Shown: one piece after another, positions 44,294 to 51,858 of the stretch | Layout of the letters: the number at the start of each line of letters is the position of its first letter | How positions within the stretch are numbered: position 1 is the first letter of the stretch | Origin: Ralstonia pickettii | GTDB taxonomy: Bacteria; Pseudomonadota; Gammaproteobacteria; Burkholderiales; Burkholderiaceae | Assembly: GCF_000607165.1 (NCBI RefSeq) | Contig: NZ_JFZG01000004.1 | Coordinates: 248,001-312,000, forward strand | Direction: 5' to 3' | Length of the DNA: 64,000 nt | Notes under the pieces: generated by a model | Seen by the model: the letters and a program-made list of their open reading frames with translations, nothing else | Told to the model about the DNA's origin: nothing | Database searches by the model: none | Made by a program: the position numbers and the translations under genes

Positions 44294-44951
44294 AACGACC
44301 ACATCCCTGCATGTGACCGGCCCCACGGGTACCACCACGGTGGATGACGTCCCGCCGGGCGGCTACCAGTTCCACGTCACCGAAGAGCCCCATGTGCCAA
44401 ATGGCACGCTGCTCGGGTTCTGGCTGTACCTGATGAGCGATTGCCTGATATTTGCGTGCCTGTTTGCCGCGTATGGCGTGCTGGGCCGCGAGTATGCAGG
44501 CGGGCCCACCGGGGCAGAACTGTTCGAGCTGCCGCTGGTGGCGCTCAACACATCGTTCCTGCTGCTGTCGTCCATCACCTATGGCTTTGCGATGCTGCAG
44601 ATGCAGCAGAACAAGGTCTCGGCCATGCAGATCTGGCTGGCCATCACGTGGGTCTTCGGCGCTGCGTTTCTTGCGGTGGAGCTTTACGAATTCGCGCACC
44701 TGATACACGAGGGCGCGGGGCCGACGCGCAGCGCGTTCCTGACCTCGTTCTTCTCGCTGGTCGGCACGCACGGGCTGCACGTAACGTTTGGCCTGATCTG
44801 GTTGATCGTGCTGATGCTGCAAGTGTCAAAGCACGGGCTGATCACTGCCAACAAGCGCCGGCTGATGTGCCTGTCGATGTTCTGGCACTTTCTGGACGTT
44901 GTCTGGATCGGCGTCTTTACCTTCGTCTACCTGATGGGAACGCTGCCATGA
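44286..44951 (+). CDS. cyoC: Cytochrome bo3 ubiquinol oxidase subunit III (CyoC)
   Basis: 221 residues, five predicted helices, supporting subunit of the quinol oxidase. The start ATG 44286 lies inside the end of cyoB. Subunit III features are [20 protein letters not shown] in the first helix, then [16 protein letters not shown], and [19 protein letters not shown] and [13 protein letters not shown] at the C-terminal end. A soluble N-terminal tail of about 40 residues precedes helix 1. Overlaps cyoD by the ATGA sequence. Confidence 0.95.
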   Translation: MAETTTSLHVTGPTGTTTVDDVPPGGYQFHVTEEPHVPNGTLLGFWLYLMSDCLIFACLFAAYGVLGREYAGGPTGAELFELPLVALNTSFLLLSSITYGFAMLQMQQNKVSAMQIWLAITWVFGAAFLAVELYEFAHLIHEGAGPTRSAFLTSFFSLVGTHGLHVTFGLIWLIVLMLQVSKHGLITANKRRLMCLSMFWHFLDVVWIGVFTFVYLMGTLP

Positions 44952-45376
44952 GCGCGCAAGATCAAACGATGAACGGCCACGGTGATACCCACGATGGTCA
45001 TCACCACGAAGAAGAGGTCGGACCGCACGCCACGCTGGGCGGTTACCTGACGGGTTTTGTGCTGTCCGTCTTCCTGACGGCGATTCCGTTCTGGCTGGTG
45101 ATGGGGAACGTCTTCGACAGATCATCGACCACGGCGGTGGCGATCCTGCTCATCGGGGCGGTGCAGATCGTGGTGCACATGATTTACTTCCTGCACATGA
45201 ACGCCAAGTCCGAGGGCGGCTGGAACATGCTGTCGCTGATGTTCACGCTGGTGCTGGTGGTCATTACGCTTAGCGGTTCACTCTGGGTGATGTACCACCT
45301 GAACGCGAACATGATGCCGCATATGCGTCCGCCAGCGCAGTCGAGCCCCGTCAACCTGCCGGCCCGAACACAGTAG
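44948..45376 (+). CDS. cyoD: Cytochrome bo3 ubiquinol oxidase subunit IV (CyoD)
   Basis: 142 residues, three helices (about 30-50, 58-78, 89-110), assembly subunit of the oxidase. A His/Asp-rich N-terminus ([15 protein letters not shown]) is longer than in E. coli CyoD. Family motifs are [19 protein letters not shown] and [22 protein letters not shown] 44948 overlaps the cyoC stop. The usual next gene, cyoE (heme O synthase), is not here; a GNAT acetyltransferase follows after seven bases. Confidence 0.94.
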   Translation: MSAQDQTMNGHGDTHDGHHHEEEVGPHATLGGYLTGFVLSVFLTAIPFWLVMGNVFDRSSTTAVAILLIGAVQIVVHMIYFLHMNAKSEGGWNMLSLMFTLVLVVITLSGSLWVMYHLNANMMPHMRPPAQSSPVNLPARTQ

Positions 45377-45383
45377 GGCTGGC

Positions 45384-45809
45384 ATGCACGCTCCAGAAAT
45401 CATCGTCACCAACGAGGCGGATGACGAATCGATCCAGATCATCGGCAACGGGCTGAACCACTTCAACGATCAACACGTCGGCTATGGCGACCGGCAACCG
45501 CTTGCGGTGCTGGTCCGCGATCCGCAGAGCGGCGACGTGGTGGGCGGCGCGAGCGGGCGGACATCGTTGGGGCTGCTGTTTCTCGATCTGTTCCATCTGC
45601 CCGAGACGTTGCGCGGCATGGGCATTGGCACTGAGGTGTTGCGCCGGTTTGAAGACGAGGGCCGCCGCCGCGGTTGCCGCTCGGCGGTGGTCTATACGAT
45701 CAGCTTTCAGGCGCCGCAGTTTTACGAACGCAACGGCTGGGTACGGTTTGGAGAGGTACCTTGCGATCCGCCTGGTACGAGCCGGATCTTCCTCAGCAAG
45801 ACGCTGTGA
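45384..45809 (+). CDS. GNAT family N-acetyltransferase
   Basis: 141 residues with the acetyl-CoA binding pattern LRGMGIGTEVLRRFEDEGRR (about 73-92) and a final YERNGWVRFGEVP strand-helix of the GNAT fold. The middle segment VVGGASGRTSLGLLFLDLFHLPE is the core beta-sheet. Substrate unknown; many small GNATs acetylate antibiotics, tRNA or protein N-termini. It begins seven bases after cyoD, so it is likely read with cyoABCD, though functional connection to the oxidase is not obvious. Confidence 0.85.
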   Translation: MHAPEIIVTNEADDESIQIIGNGLNHFNDQHVGYGDRQPLAVLVRDPQSGDVVGGASGRTSLGLLFLDLFHLPETLRGMGIGTEVLRRFEDEGRRRGCRSAVVYTISFQAPQFYERNGWVRFGEVPCDPPGTSRIFLSKTL

Positions 45810-45818
45810 GTTAAGCCC

Positions 45819-46715
45819 TCAGGGCTTCACGTTCTCTTGCGCCGCGGCTTCGAGGTACTCGAGAAAGCGGCTTGCTACCGGCTCTGCATCGCCCGTGCGT
45901 CGCAATGACAGCACGGGCGATTCTTTTTTGCCGCCAGCCAGCGGCACAAAGCTGACACGCGCGTCGCCGGCGTGTTGCAGCGTCTTGGGCACCAGCGCCA
46001 CGCCCATGCCGAATCCCACCATCGTCACCACCGTTTGCCACAGCCGTGCCTCGTGACGAATCACGGGGCTGAAGCCCGCATCCACGCACAGCGCGATGAT
46101 CAGGTCGTGATAGTGCGGCGACACCGTGCGCGGAAAGAGGATGAACGGCTCTTGCGCAAGTGCGTCCAGCTCCAGGCTCTTGCGACGCGCCAGCGCGTGG
46201 CCAGCGGGCAAGCAGGCGACGAAGGGTTCCGAGAAGATCGGCGTGGAAACGACCTCGGCGGGAAACGTGCCCCAGTACGCGCAGCCCAGGTCGATCTGCT
46301 GGCGCTGGATCGCCTGGACCTGCTCGCCGGTGTTCATCTCGCGCAGGATGATTTCCACGGCCGGGTGGTCGGCCTCGAAGCGCTCCACCGCGCGCGGCAG
46401 GCCCCGATACAGCATCGAATTGACGAAGCCCACGCGAAGCCGGCCCGCCAGCCCGTGGGCGGAGCGCTGTGTGATGCGCTCGACTTCCGCCGCTTGCTGC
46501 AACAGCTTGCGGGCCTCATCCAATAGCACCTGGCCGGCGTTGGTGAGCGCCACGCTCTTGTTGGTGCGCGCGAGCAGTTGCACGCCCAGCTGATCTTCGA
46601 ACTTGCGGATGTCGAAACTCAGTGCGGGCTGCGAGATGAACAGCCGTTGTGCCGCACGCCCGAAGTGCAGTTCTTCCGCCACGGCAACGAAGTAGCGCAG
46701 CTGTTTCAGGTCCAT
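45819..46715 (-). CDS. LysR-type transcriptional regulator
   Basis: 298 residues. The N-terminal helix-turn-helix is MDLKQLRYFVAVAEELHFGR to about residue 65 (AAQRLFISQPALSFDIRKFE). The effector-binding domain follows (GRLRVGFVNSMLYRGLPRAV, from about residue 90). It is divergent from the acyl-CoA dehydrogenase operon. Repeated GATAA/TTATC words in the shared gap are candidate operators, suggesting it controls that operon in response to a substrate or coenzyme-A thioester. The effector is unknown. It converges on the GNAT gene with nine bases between them. Confidence 0.92.
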   Translation of the reverse strand: MDLKQLRYFVAVAEELHFGRAAQRLFISQPALSFDIRKFEDQLGVQLLARTNKSVALTNAGQVLLDEARKLLQQAAEVERITQRSAHGLAGRLRVGFVNSMLYRGLPRAVERFEADHPAVEIILREMNTGEQVQAIQRQQIDLGCAYWGTFPAEVVSTPIFSEPFVACLPAGHALARRKSLELDALAQEPFILFPRTVSPHYHDLIIALCVDAGFSPVIRHEARLWQTVVTMVGFGMGVALVPKTLQHAGDARVSFVPLAGGKKESPVLSLRRTGDAEPVASRFLEYLEAAAQENVKP

Positions 46716-46730
46716 GGCCGTCTTGTTAAA

Positions 46731-46797
46731 CGATAAGGAATATTTATCGTACCGGATAAAACCTGTATTGGACGATTATCGATGGCGTTTCTATGCT
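46731..46797. promoter_or_regulatory. LysR-type operator cluster and promoter between LysR and acyl-CoA dehydrogenase genes
   Basis: CGATAA-N7-TTATCG (46731-46749) shares its right arm with TTATC-N6-GATAA (46744-46759). A further GATTATCGAT follows at about 46774. TTGGAC (46768-46773) with 18 bases to TATGCT (46792-46797) could be the promoter of the dehydrogenase. The tandem half-sites fit a LysR-type tetramer with activating and regulating sites. Confidence 0.55.
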
Positions 46798-46832
46798 GGC
46801 CGGACAAAACAGGAGACAGCGAGGCCACCCGC

Positions 46833-48596
46833 ATGAACGACATCGCCCGCGAGCCGCTTATGACCCATCCCAGCGGCCACCAAAACATCCCCGACAGCCG
46901 GGGCATCAATTTCTTTCACGTCGATCCTGACCTCGGTCGCCTCTTGCGGTTGTATCTGGGCGACGCCCGATACCGCGAGCTGGAGCCCCAGCTCACGTCG
47001 CTCGGCCAGCGCGCCTCGGACGAACTTGACGCCTGGGCCATCAGCGCGGATCACAACCCGCCGCAGCTTCGCCACCGCACCCGCCGCGGCGAGCCCTTGC
47101 AGAGCATCGACAAGCACCCCGATTACATTGCGCTGGAACGCGTGGCCTATGCCGAGCTTGGTCTCGCATCGATGAGCCATGTCGGCGACGCACCGCCGCC
47201 GCTGGTCAAATACGCGCTCACCTATCTGTTCGTACAGGCCGAGTTCGGCCTTTGCTGCCCGGTCAGCATGACGGATTCGCTCACGCGCACGCTGCGCAAG
47301 TTCGGCGATGCGGCGTTGGTGGCGCGTTATCTGCCGATGCTGGCTTCGCGTGACTTTGATGTGCTGTACCAGGGCGCGATGTTCATGACCGAGCAGGCTG
47401 CCGGTTCGGACGTCGCCCGCATTGCCACGCGCGCCGCCTTGGAAACCGCGCCCGACGGCACGCAAGCTTGGCGGCTGTACGGCGATAAATGGTTCTGCTC
47501 GAACGCCGATGCCGACCTCGCTATGGTGCTCGCCCGACCCGACGGTGCGCCATCCGGCATCAACGGCTTGGCGCTGTTCCTCTTGCCCAAGACGCTGCGC
47601 GACGGCTCGCGCAACCATTACCGCATCGTCCGCTTGAAGGACAAGCTGGGCACCCGTTCGATGGCCAGCGGCGAGATCGTGCTTGAAGGCGCCACCGCAT
47701 ACCTCATCGGCGAGATCGGCCGAGGCTTCCACCAGATGGCCGACATGATCAACATGTCGCGCCTGTCGAACGGCGTGCGTGCTGCCGGCCTGATGCGCCG
47801 CGCCACCACCGAAGCGTTGCACATTGCGCGCAACCGCGAAGCCTTTGGCCGCAAGCTGATCGACATGCCGTTGATGCAGCGCCAGCTTCTGAAGATGCTG
47901 CTGCCGACTGAGCAGGCGCGGTCGATGTTCATGCAGATCGCGCAACTGCTGCCGCTGGCGGATGCGGGCGACGTGCAAGCCGCCAAATGCGTGCGCATCC
48001 TGACGCCGCTCATCAAGTTCCGCGCTTGCCGCGACGCCCGCCGCGTGACCGGAGACGCGATGGAAGTGCGCGGTGGCACCGGCTACATCGAAGAGTGGAG
48101 CGATGCGCGCCTCGTGCGTGACGCCCATCTGGGCTCCATCTGGGAGGGGACCAGCAACATCGTCGCGCTTGACATTGCACGCGCTGTGAAGCGCGAAGGC
48201 GCGTTGGAACCACTGCGTGCATATCTCATCGGCATGCTCGATGGCGTCACGCTGCCGGCGCAGAGCGATGCGTTGTTGCGCGCCACGCTCGACCGCGTAT
48301 GCCGCGCAATCGCCAAAGTGGCTGAAGACGGCAGCGACGAACTGGTGCGTCAGGCAGGGTCCGCGCTGTATCACATCACCACGGCCATCTTCATGGCGGT
48401 GGAGGGCGTGCGTCTGGCGCCGGACCATCGCCGGCTGGCGCTTGCGCATCTGGTGCTACGTCACAACCTGCTGCCGGTCGATCCGCTGGCCTTGCCCGCG
48501 AACGATGACGCCTTGCTGCTCGATGCGCTCGTCAAGCAGCGCGAGGTCTCATTTGCGCTGGCCATGCAGGCCTTGCCGACCGGAGGCGCGCAATGA
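46833..48596 (+). CDS. Acyl-CoA dehydrogenase family protein, long (AidB-like) form
   Basis: FAD-dependent dehydrogenase of 587 residues from ATG 46833 with GAGG eight bases upstream. The extra N-terminal region and middle and C-terminal helices, compared with a standard 380-residue enzyme, resemble AidB and the long AcaD group. Motifs are FMTEQAAGSDVA, the flavin-binding LYGDKWFCSNADAD, LKDKLGTRSMASGEI, and VRGGTGYIEEWSDARLVRDA followed by IWEGTSN, normal for the family. A catalytic Glu is expected in the EEWSDAR/HLGSIWEG segment, but the exact residue is not certain. The stop overlaps the next gene (ATGA). Substrate unknown. Confidence 0.85.
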   Translation: MNDIAREPLMTHPSGHQNIPDSRGINFFHVDPDLGRLLRLYLGDARYRELEPQLTSLGQRASDELDAWAISADHNPPQLRHRTRRGEPLQSIDKHPDYIALERVAYAELGLASMSHVGDAPPPLVKYALTYLFVQAEFGLCCPVSMTDSLTRTLRKFGDAALVARYLPMLASRDFDVLYQGAMFMTEQAAGSDVARIATRAALETAPDGTQAWRLYGDKWFCSNADADLAMVLARPDGAPSGINGLALFLLPKTLRDGSRNHYRIVRLKDKLGTRSMASGEIVLEGATAYLIGEIGRGFHQMADMINMSRLSNGVRAAGLMRRATTEALHIARNREAFGRKLIDMPLMQRQLLKMLLPTEQARSMFMQIAQLLPLADAGDVQAAKCVRILTPLIKFRACRDARRVTGDAMEVRGGTGYIEEWSDARLVRDAHLGSIWEGTSNIVALDIARAVKREGALEPLRAYLIGMLDGVTLPAQSDALLRATLDRVCRAIAKVAEDGSDELVRQAGSALYHITTAIFMAVEGVRLAPDHRRLALAHLVLRHNLLPVDPLALPANDDALLLDALVKQREVSFALAMQALPTGGAQ

Positions 48597-49780
48597 ACGC
48601 AATCAACGGCGCGTTGCACGGCCTGAAGGTCATCGACCTGAGCCGGGTGCTCGGTGGGCCGTATTGCACGCAGGCGCTTGCCGATCACGGCGCGCAGGTC
48701 ATCAAGCTGGAACCGCCTGTTGGAGACGAGACGCGCACCTGGGGCCCGCCGTTCGACGAGAGCGATACCGCCTGGTACTTCAACGGCGTCAACCGCAACA
48801 AGCTCGGTATCTCGGTCGACCTGTCGAACGAAGAGGGCCGCGCCGTGCTCTGGCAATTGCTGGAAGACGCCGATGTGCTGGTCGAGAACTTCAAGCCTGG
48901 CACGCTCGCCCGCTGGGGCATGGATTTCGAGCGCGACCTACAACCGCGCTTTCCGCGCTTGATCCACTGCGCCGTTTCCGGCTTCGGCCCTGACGGCCCG
49001 CTCGGTGGGCTACCCGGCTACGACGCCGCCATCCAGGCCATGGCCGGCCTGATGAGCGTCAACGGCGAACGCGACGGTGGCCCGATGCGCGTCGGCCTGC
49101 CGATCGTCGACATGGTGACCGGGCTCAACGCGCTCGCCGGCATCTTGCTCGCGCTGGCCGAGCGCGAGAAGAGCGGGCGCGGGCAATCGATCGATATTGC
49201 GCTGTATGACTGCGGCGTGTCGCTGCTGCATCCGCATCTGCCCAACTACTTTGGGTCGGGCAAGGTGCCACAGCGCAGCGGCAATGCGCACCCGAACATC
49301 GCGCCGTACGACAGCTACCAGACCGGTACCGCGCCGATTTTTCTGGCGGTGGGCAACGATCGCCAGTTCGCCAAGCTGTGCGCGCATATCGGTGCGACGG
49401 AATTGGCGCAAGACGCGCGCTTTGCCGGCAACCGCAGCCGCTGCGCGCATCGCGCGGCGCTGAAGCACGCGCTGGAAGCACACCTGGCGCGCTTCGACTG
49501 CGAGACGCTTGCGCAAGACCTGATCCATGGCGGCGTTCCGTGCGGGCCCGTGTTGAGTGTCGATGTAGTGGCGCGCCATCCGCATACGCTGCACCGGCAG
49601 ATGGTGGTCGAGCTGGGTGATTACCGTGGGACCGGCTCGCCGATCAAGCTGTCGCGCACGCCGGCCACGTATCGCAACGCTCCGCCCGCACTTGGTGCCG
49701 ATACCGATGCCGTGCTCGCGTCGCTCGGCATTGACGCAGACACCCGTCAGCGCTTGTTCCAGGCCGGCGTTCTGAAATGA
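48593..49780 (+). CDS. CoA transferase, CaiB/BaiF (family III)
   Basis: 395 residues. The N-terminus GLKVIDLSRVLGGPYCTQAL and ALADHGAQVIKLEPPVGDETR are the family III CoA-binding signature; VENFKPGTLARWGMD follows. The expected catalytic Asp lies in PIVDMVTGLNALAGI. This family moves CoA between carboxylic acids (formyl-, succinyl-, carnitine or bile-acid CoA), and the operon partners (acyl-CoA dehydrogenase, transporter) suggest a carboxylic acid is imported, activated and oxidised. The ATGA overlap with the dehydrogenase indicates coupling. Substrate not readable. Confidence 0.9.
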   Translation: MNAINGALHGLKVIDLSRVLGGPYCTQALADHGAQVIKLEPPVGDETRTWGPPFDESDTAWYFNGVNRNKLGISVDLSNEEGRAVLWQLLEDADVLVENFKPGTLARWGMDFERDLQPRFPRLIHCAVSGFGPDGPLGGLPGYDAAIQAMAGLMSVNGERDGGPMRVGLPIVDMVTGLNALAGILLALAEREKSGRGQSIDIALYDCGVSLLHPHLPNYFGSGKVPQRSGNAHPNIAPYDSYQTGTAPIFLAVGNDRQFAKLCAHIGATELAQDARFAGNRSRCAHRAALKHALEAHLARFDCETLAQDLIHGGVPCGPVLSVDVVARHPHTLHRQMVVELGDYRGTGSPIKLSRTPATYRNAPPALGADTDAVLASLGIDADTRQRLFQAGVLK

Positions 49781-49860
49781 AATAAAGCAGGTTCACCACA
49801 ACAAGGCAGACAGCCCAGCAGAGGCTGCGCCAAACCAGCAGTACCACCAAGGAGACAAAC

Positions 49861-51267
49861 ATGCCTCACCAGCCTGCGCCCCAGACCGACGCGGCCGCAA
49901 ACCTGCAACCGCGCCGGGCTGCGGTAGCCGCGTTTATCGGCACCACCATCGAGTGGTACGACTTCTACATCTACGGCCTTGCTGCCGCGCTTGTCTTCGG
50001 CAAGGTGTTCTTCTCCAAGACGCTGGACCCTGGCATCGCCACACTGCTGTCGTTCGTCACGCTGTGGGCAGGCTTTGCGGCGCGCCCCATCGGCGGGATC
50101 ATCTTCGGCCACCTTGGCGACAAGATCGGCCGCAAGACCACACTCATCATCACGCTCATCCTGATGGGCGTGGCGACGATGGGAATCGGCCTGCTCCCGG
50201 GCTATGCGCAGATCGGCATGTGGGCGCCAGTGGGCTTGGTGGTGCTGCGCGTGATCCAGGGTGTGGCGGTGGGCGGCGAGTGGGGCGGTGCGGTGCTGAT
50301 CGCCAGCGAGAGCGCGCCCAAGCGCAAGAGCATTCTGTACTCGGCGTTTGCACAGCAGGGTTCCCCAACGGGCAACCTGCTGGCGACGCTGGTGTTCTTT
50401 GCCCTGAGCGCATTGCCGACACCGCAGTTCTTGCTGTGGGGCTGGCGCGTGCCGTTCCTGCTGTCGGCGCTGCTGGTGATTGTCGGCATGGTCATCCGCC
50501 TGAAGCTGGAAGAGTCGGATGACATGAAACGCGTGCTGGCACAGAAGAAGACCGTCAAACTGCCGCTCAAAGACGTGGTGCGTGACCACTGGGGCCTCGT
50601 GCTGCTGGGTGCGGGCACGCTGCCGCTCATTCACGTGACGTACCTGAAGAGCAATTTCGCGCTCGCGTGGGCTACCAAGGAACTCGGCTACGCGCAGGAC
50701 ACCTTCCTCGGCATCATCGCGATTGCGCTGGTCGTGCAGTTCATTACGCAGCCACTCGGTGCATGGCTGGTCTCGCGCATGGACATGCGTCGAGCGATCT
50801 GCCTGATGGTGCTGCCTGAATTCCTGCTCATGCCGGTGATGTTCTTTGCCATCGAAACCAAGGTGGTCTGGATTGCGCTGCTCGGCATGTGCCTGGCAAC
50901 GATTCCGCATTCGATGTTCTATGGCGCCATCGGCGGTATTCTGGCGCGCGTGTTCCCGACGCGCATTCGCTATACGGGCTTGTCGCTGGCGTATCAACTG
51001 TGTTCGCTTGTGGTGGGTGGCGGCACGCCCGTATTTGCGCAGTGGATGCTCAACAGGAGCGGCAATATCGTGGGCGTGGCGGTGTCGTCGGCGCTGTATG
51101 CGCTGGTGTCGCTGGCGTGCACGCTGGTGCTGCTCAACCGCACAGGCTACCGCGCAGACGAGTTGTCCACCGCCGAGCGCGCAGATGCAAGGGACCTGGG
51201 GCAGGGTGACGCCAATGTCTCGCGGCCGCTCAACGGCCCTGCACGCAAGCCGGTGCCTGCCGTCTGA
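49861..51267 (+). CDS. MFS transporter, metabolite:H+ symporter (MHS) family
   Basis: 468 residues, 12 helices, with AAGGAGA before the ATG. The N-terminal motif AAVAAFIGTTIEWYDFYIYGL (about 19-39) and GHLGDKIGRKTTLI are typical of MHS symporters such as ShiA and ProP. The 8-9 loop motif VSRMDMRRAI and an ILARVFPTRIRYTGL segment are also seen. It is third in the operon, 80 bases after the CoA transferase, and most likely imports the acid acted on by the two enzymes. Paralogous to the transporter at 39640 but clearly distinct. Confidence 0.9.
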   Translation: MPHQPAPQTDAAANLQPRRAAVAAFIGTTIEWYDFYIYGLAAALVFGKVFFSKTLDPGIATLLSFVTLWAGFAARPIGGIIFGHLGDKIGRKTTLIITLILMGVATMGIGLLPGYAQIGMWAPVGLVVLRVIQGVAVGGEWGGAVLIASESAPKRKSILYSAFAQQGSPTGNLLATLVFFALSALPTPQFLLWGWRVPFLLSALLVIVGMVIRLKLEESDDMKRVLAQKKTVKLPLKDVVRDHWGLVLLGAGTLPLIHVTYLKSNFALAWATKELGYAQDTFLGIIAIALVVQFITQPLGAWLVSRMDMRRAICLMVLPEFLLMPVMFFAIETKVVWIALLGMCLATIPHSMFYGAIGGILARVFPTRIRYTGLSLAYQLCSLVVGGGTPVFAQWMLNRSGNIVGVAVSSALYALVSLACTLVLLNRTGYRADELSTAERADARDLGQGDANVSRPLNGPARKPVPAV

Positions 51268-51368
51268 GTAGCGGCCGGCACCGCGTCCTACACGAAACGT
51301 GCGGTGGCACACCTGCCGCACGTTCCCTACGATGGCAAGGGAAGCCATACGAAACGGGGAAGCGTGCC

Positions 51369-51563
51369 ATGTCCATCTTTGACGAGAACGAGCATCGCGA
51401 GGCCTTCTGGGAAACCGTGCGCCAGGCGATTGAGGCGCGCCACCAAGCCGATGAGGCCCGTCGCGCCGGGCAGTTGACTGGGCTGGCAATCGGCCTGTCT
51501 GTGGGCGCGCTAGCGGTTGCGCTGATGGCGTGGCGGCGCCGGTCCCGGGACGATGTGGCCTGA
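51369..51563 (+). CDS. Small single-helix membrane protein, unknown function
   Basis: 64 residues. A charged, Glu/Arg/Ala-rich N-terminal amphipathic part (DENEHREAFWETVRQAIEAR) precedes one hydrophobic helix (about 36-54, LTGLAIGLSVGALAVALMAW) and a basic C-terminal WRRRSRDDVA. Predicted topology has the acidic N-terminal part outside and the basic end in the cytoplasm. No family recognised. The start ATG has GGGGAAG upstream. It is likely real because the codon use and start signal are good, but it is short. Confidence 0.55.
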   Translation: MSIFDENEHREAFWETVRQAIEARHQADEARRAGQLTGLAIGLSVGALAVALMAWRRRSRDDVA

Positions 51564-51858
51564 AGCCATCTCGCTGCTTAACGCCGATGCCTTGCGCTCC
51601 CTTCCGGATTCCCGTCTATAGGGCGCGGCGGAGGTGCTGCCTGACACCCTCATGCGTGGGCTGGCAGCGCCGTAGAGACTGGATGGAGGGGCGGAGCCGC
51701 ACGCTTATCTGGCCGCAACAGCCAAGCATCCGATGATCGTGCAGATGGTGAGTCTGGAGGACCCAGGCTCTGGCCTGAAGACGGCAGACGGACTGCTTCA
51801 GATCAAGGCGCAAGGGGTGGGCGGCGTTACAATTCGCCGCTTCCTCCCAGGGTGTTCC
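51564..51858. other. Intergenic stretch with no gene seen
   Basis: These 295 bases before mnmC show no RNA gene or terminator by eye. Open frames through it have poor starts and unremarkable codon use. A weak ribosome-binding site (AGGG) lies before the mnmC ATG. Confidence 0.5.
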
